Below, piece after piece: positions 61,173 to 64,000 of a stretch of 64,000 nt of DNA. Every line of letters begins with the position of its first letter. Positions within the stretch are counted from its first letter, which is position 1. Both the position numbers and the translations under genes were made by a program. The stretch lies in contig QZEE01000002.1 of assembly GCA_009917445.1 (NCBI GenBank), positions 116,045 through 180,044 on the forward strand, written 5' to 3'. The notes under the pieces are model-generated. The model was not told where the DNA came from and ran no database searches. It saw only the letters and a list, made by a program, of their open reading frames with translations. This stretch comes from a bacterium D16-76 (lineage in GTDB: Bacteria > Bacillota > Clostridia > Oscillospirales > Acutalibacteraceae).

Positions 61173-62183
61173 ATGGAGGTTTACAATTACGCTGCCTTTG
61201 CCAAAGCATTTGAGTTAGGCGTGACCAAACCGAATATGACAAAAATTGCCAAAGCATTGTTTGAACCGATAGTCAGCTTGGATGGTGTTGTTAATCGTGT
61301 CGGAAACCTCTATGTTACCGATTCAAAATATGCAAAAGCGTGGTATGAACAGAGTTCAGATATCCCGGAGAATATCAAGAAGGCCGCTACAAGGGCTGAC
61401 CTTCTTGATAGCATCGGGGCGTATTTCAATGACAATATTATGGATGAGGTAGTTAGCCAGACACAGTCATCGGCAATGAACTCTGCCTTGGTAAGACTGA
61501 TAAAGAATTCTGATCTCGAACACAATCTACAGCATGAGCTATTACAGCTATATAATTCCGGAGAATTGCCTGACTTTCTCGGAAAGGCGTTTCTATATTC
61601 TCTTGTTGCTGATAACACGCAGAAGGGTTCAGATGCTCCTGTTGAAGAGATAGATGAAGACATTCGTACATTCAAGGAGCTAATAAAACGTAGTCACAAA
61701 AAGCCAAAGGGAATAACGCCTCCTGATGAGATCGAGGATCATGAGATAGGATACGTTCGGGAACTGTATAGAGTTTATGGCGAAGTGTCAGGACAAGAAT
61801 ATGCAAGACCGGAAGACCTTGATTCAGAGCCTACTCTGAAAAAGAATTTCAACCGACAGCGTAAAGATTACTATCTTGCTGAAACAATCCACAGGGAACT
61901 ACGGGATACCATAAGGCTCGATGAAGAGGAAGGTTTTGAACTTCTGAAAGATGCGGTCTATGAGGGTGTAATTACTACTTGCGAAAAGCCATATTACAGG
62001 GGGTTCGATCGATTGACCGCTGTCATGGAGCATGCCACAAGTGTTCCGCTTTCCAATAATCTTCAGGATAGAATGCTTGACTGGATCGGCCTTGGGGAGA
62101 AGAAGGGTGTGTGCCATATGCTTGTAAATGACAGCAGGTTGGGCTGGATGGAGGATGAAGAAGCTGAAGAACAAACTGTTTAA
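61173..62183 (+). CDS. ABC-3C-like C-terminal-domain component
   Basis: 336 aa; ATG 61173 with GGAGAGAAGG upstream. N-terminal part: SKYAKAWYEQSSDIPENIKK and YFNDNIMDEVV. C-terminal domain: DYYLAETIHRELRDT, ELLKDAVYEGVITTC and IGLGEKKGVCHMLVNDSRL. This combination matches my memory of proteins from ABC-three-component (ABC-3C) conflict systems. An alternative is a XamI-like restriction protein; I saw no PD-(D/E)xK site. Overlaps the next gene. Confidence 0.6.
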   Translation: MEVYNYAAFAKAFELGVTKPNMTKIAKALFEPIVSLDGVVNRVGNLYVTDSKYAKAWYEQSSDIPENIKKAATRADLLDSIGAYFNDNIMDEVVSQTQSSAMNSALVRLIKNSDLEHNLQHELLQLYNSGELPDFLGKAFLYSLVADNTQKGSDAPVEEIDEDIRTFKELIKRSHKKPKGITPPDEIEDHEIGYVRELYRVYGEVSGQEYARPEDLDSEPTLKKNFNRQRKDYYLAETIHRELRDTIRLDEEEGFELLKDAVYEGVITTCEKPYYRGFDRLTAVMEHATSVPLSNNLQDRMLDWIGLGEKKGVCHMLVNDSRLGWMEDEEAEEQTV

Positions 62184-62481
62184 TTCTCCATTTGAGATGG
62201 GACTTCGGATAATCCTTCTGCTGGCCTCTGCGCCGAAAGAGAAGTTTACTTTGGACCGTATTATTGGTCTGGATTTTGTTTCATGCTATGCTTCGGATTT
62301 TGAGTTGCCATTCCCGAATTTGCACGGGGACAACGGTTACCGATATGGAGAAATTATAGGAAGACGATTACTGGTCCAGGAGGCAGTGAAGTCTCTTGTG
62401 ACACAGGGCCTTATTGATGCAACGGTTGACCAGGGGTACCTGTTTTCTATTACAGAAACTGGAACACAATATGCTAGATAG
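62155..62481 (+). CDS. ABC-3C-like middle component, 3' end at IS insertion
   Basis: 108 aa from ATG 62155. NSPFEMGLRIILLLASAPKE, LDRIIGLDFVSCYASDFELP, NLHGDNGYRYGEI, then a winged-helix tail (VKSLVTQGLIDATVDQGYLF). This is the middle-component (MC) pattern of ABC-3C systems. The gene stops at TAG 62479-62481, three bases after the IS5 left end at 62477, so the stop comes from the IS. The normal protein probably continues further. No ABC ATPase follows. Confidence 0.65.
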   Translation: MKKLKNKLFNSPFEMGLRIILLLASAPKEKFTLDRIIGLDFVSCYASDFELPFPNLHGDNGYRYGEIIGRRLLVQEAVKSLVTQGLIDATVDQGYLFSITETGTQYAR

Positions 62482-63329
62482 CGTCTACACAAGAAGCAGG
62501 GGTTGTGATAGAATGGAACTATCTTAAAAGAACGGGGACAGAAAGATGGATGCATCCTATCATAGACACGACATAAACGATAAAGTATGGGAGATGCTTG
62601 AACCACATTTGCCGGGACAACGAGGCCAGTGGGGCGGGATTGCCCAGGATAACCGTCGCTTTATCAACGCGGTATTTTGGGTGCTGCGAACTGGAGCGCC
62701 TTGGCGTGACCTGCCTCCCGATTACGGGAAATGGGGTAATGTTCATCAGAGGTTCATCCGTTGGCGTAGAAAAGGTATTTGGGAAAAGCTCTTGGAAATT
62801 CTGATCGACGAACCAGATTATGAATGGCTGATCATCGATGCCAGCCATATCAAGGTGCATCCCCACGCAGCGGGGGCGAAAGGCGGCAATCAGGATATGA
62901 CCAGGACAAAAGGGGGCTCAACACCAAAATACATCTGGCCGTGGATGCGAATGGTATGCCAGTCCGAGTGCTTATTACGGAAGGTACCCGAGCGGATTGC
63001 AAAGAAGCTGTCCACCTGATAGAGGGTATTTCTGCGGAAATCTTGCTGGCAGACCGGGGCTATGACGCAAATGATATCCTGGCCTATGCGGTTTCGGCTG
63101 GGATGGAACCTGTGATCCCGCCCAAGAGGAACCGTAAAGAACAACGCGACTATGATAAATACCTCTATAAACTGCGTCACCTGGTAGAAAACTGCTTTCT
63201 ATCCTTGAAACGCTGGAGAGGCATTGCCACCCGCTATGCCAAGACCTCCGATGCTTTTATCGCCGCGGTACATGTTCGTTGTATCGCCATTTGGGCTTCC
63301 ATACGCGCTTAACTCGAGTAGACACTACC
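62477..63329 (+). mobile_element. IS5-family (IS427 group) insertion sequence, complete
   Basis: 853 bp. Left end GATAGCGTCTAC (62477-62488), right end GTAGACACTACC (63318-63329) as imperfect inverted repeats. TA flanks on both sides (62475-62476 and 63330-63331) may be the target duplication. It carries the two-frame transposase. It lies directly at the end of the middle-component gene. Confidence 0.88.
62546..63312 (+). CDS. IS5/IS427 transposase, two frames joined by -1 frameshift
   Basis: Frame 1 starts MDASYHRHDINDKVWEMLEP and runs to 63019 if unshifted. A slippery ACAAAAGGGGG at 62906-62916 moves to the frame that reads LNTKIHLAVDANGMPVRVL and ends ASIRA at 63312. The joined protein of about 255 aa has the DDE residues: D in IIDASHIKVH, D in LADRGYD and E in LVENCFLSLKRWR. 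Near-identical N-terminus to the remnant at 54029-54391. Confidence 0.88.
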
Positions 63330-63331
63330 TA

Positions 63332-63742
63332 ACAAATCTGAGTAAAAACGAATTTCCTCCAAGAGATTTGAAGGTCCTTTACGCCCGGCAATGGGGCATC
63401 GAGACATCCTTCTGCAGCCTGAAATATTCGGTGGGACTCATCCATCTTCACTCCAAAATTCCAGACCTTATTTTGCAGGAGATCTTCTCCGCTTTCCTGA
63501 TTTTCAACTTTGCACAGGCAACAGCCTGGAACGTAAAAGTTTCCCGCCCAAGAGCAAAACAAAAACAGCGCCTGAATTTTTCTGACGCTGCCTTTGCCTG
63601 CTGGGCTTTTTTGCGCTGTCCCTTTCGACAATTGGAAGGACTGTTTTCAAGAAAGCGCTTTCCTGTAAAGCGGGGGCGGGCTTTCCATAGACCTGTTATC
63701 TCTGGAAATCGTATTTCTTGGCTTTATCTTCCTGCGCGATAG
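63332..63742 (+). pseudogene. IS4-family transposase, C-terminal remnant
   Basis: The frame NLSKNEFPPRDLKVLYARQW then GIETSFCSLKYSVGLIHLHS is the C-terminal end of an IS4/IS231-like DDE transposase, with the glutamate in YARQWGIETSF. Its upstream part is absent; the border is the IS5 element's right end. Stop at 63740-63742. Confidence 0.8.
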
Positions 63743-63961
63743 CAGACATCTTTTGTGCTGCTTAACTTAATGGCATTGGGCACGTCGGCTCGAATTCTTT
63801 TCCGCAGCAGACGCATTTGTGCTCTCTTTCCATCCCTTTTTACCTTCTCTTTTCTTCATTCCTCCTTCATTTTACCGCTTTTCCCTCTTCGTGCATAGGT
63901 TCGAATCTATTTTACGCTTACTTACATCCGTAAGCGTAAAATAGATATGAACCCTCACAGC
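63743..63961. other. Non-coding tail with a long hairpin
   Basis: Pyrimidine-rich DNA and a perfect 17-bp hairpin (63905-63946). From 63962 an ATG (MKKTIAILKKGTA...) begins but runs off the window. No other gene seen. Confidence 0.6.
63905..63946. repeat. Perfect inverted repeat, 17-bp arms, 8-base loop
   Basis: ATCTATTTTACGCTTAC and GTAAGCGTAAAATAGAT. Possible IS end, operator or terminator. Confidence 0.85.
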
Positions 63962-64000
63962 ATGAAGAAAACAATAGCGATTCTCAAAAAGGGAACCGCT

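Overview
The window has two unlike halves. Bases 1 to about 31,090 are an AT-rich bacteriophage or prophage early region, packed with overlapping genes all on the + strand. Bases from about 31,100 onward are a GC-rich Clostridia chromosome, probably a gut Oscillospirales/Ruminococcaceae relative. I infer this from the NifU-like/GGGtGRT gene pair, a cysteine-rich Clostridia protein and strong TTGCAT-17-TATAAT promoters. No rRNA, tRNA or CRISPR array was seen. Everything here was read by eye, with no database search.

Phage part. It opens with the end of a DnaB/Twinkle-type helicase and continues with two DNA methyltransferases. Next is a PHP-type DNA polymerase III alpha gene split by a group I intron carrying an HNH endonuclease. 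A deoxynucleotide factory follows: ThyX, a dNMP kinase fused to a 5'-nucleotidase, NrdD/NrdG and dUTPase. Many small cysteine-rich proteins come after, then RtcB, a DUF1848-like protein, a PP-loop ATPase and a third methyltransferase. NAD genes (nicotinamidase, NadR, PnuC), an Rnl2-like RNA ligase, a secreted lysozyme-like protein and a PPP phosphatase follow. The part ends with a probable major capsid protein and an excisionase-like protein. Two strong promoters share an unusual duplicated flank. Four genes carry 8-9 base G or C runs, three of them methyltransferases. Three phage genes are frameshifted and one small gene has an internal stop.

Chromosomal part (31.1-46.8 kb). It holds an Fe-S scaffold pair, a GH4 alpha-galactosidase-type enzyme, an ABC exporter, DegV, a large membrane protein with KsgA, an orphan MazF, CCA-adding enzyme, glycerol kinase and a sugar-phosphate isomerase/epimerase. 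Most have clear promoters or terminators.

Mobile graveyard (47-56 kb). A host gene with promoter and ribosome site (probably MGMT-like) is cut after about 19 codons by conjugative-element debris. The debris contains helicase-like, relaxase and serine-recombinase remnants. Among them sits a row of immunity-type genes and lipoproteins (DUF4279, SUKH and others) separated by recurring GC-rich flanks. An IS5-family remnant and phage-replication genes follow, including an in-frame chimera of DUF2800 and DNA polymerase I.

Defence operon (56.2-62.5 kb). Behind its own promoter and upstream terminator lie a small XRE regulator, a type IIG-like nuclease-methylase, a second adenine methylase, and two genes resembling the C-terminal and middle components of ABC-three-component (ABC-3C) systems. 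An intact IS5-family element (62,477-63,329) ends the operon exactly where the ABC ATPase would be expected. An IS4-family remnant and a perfect 17-bp hairpin close the window.
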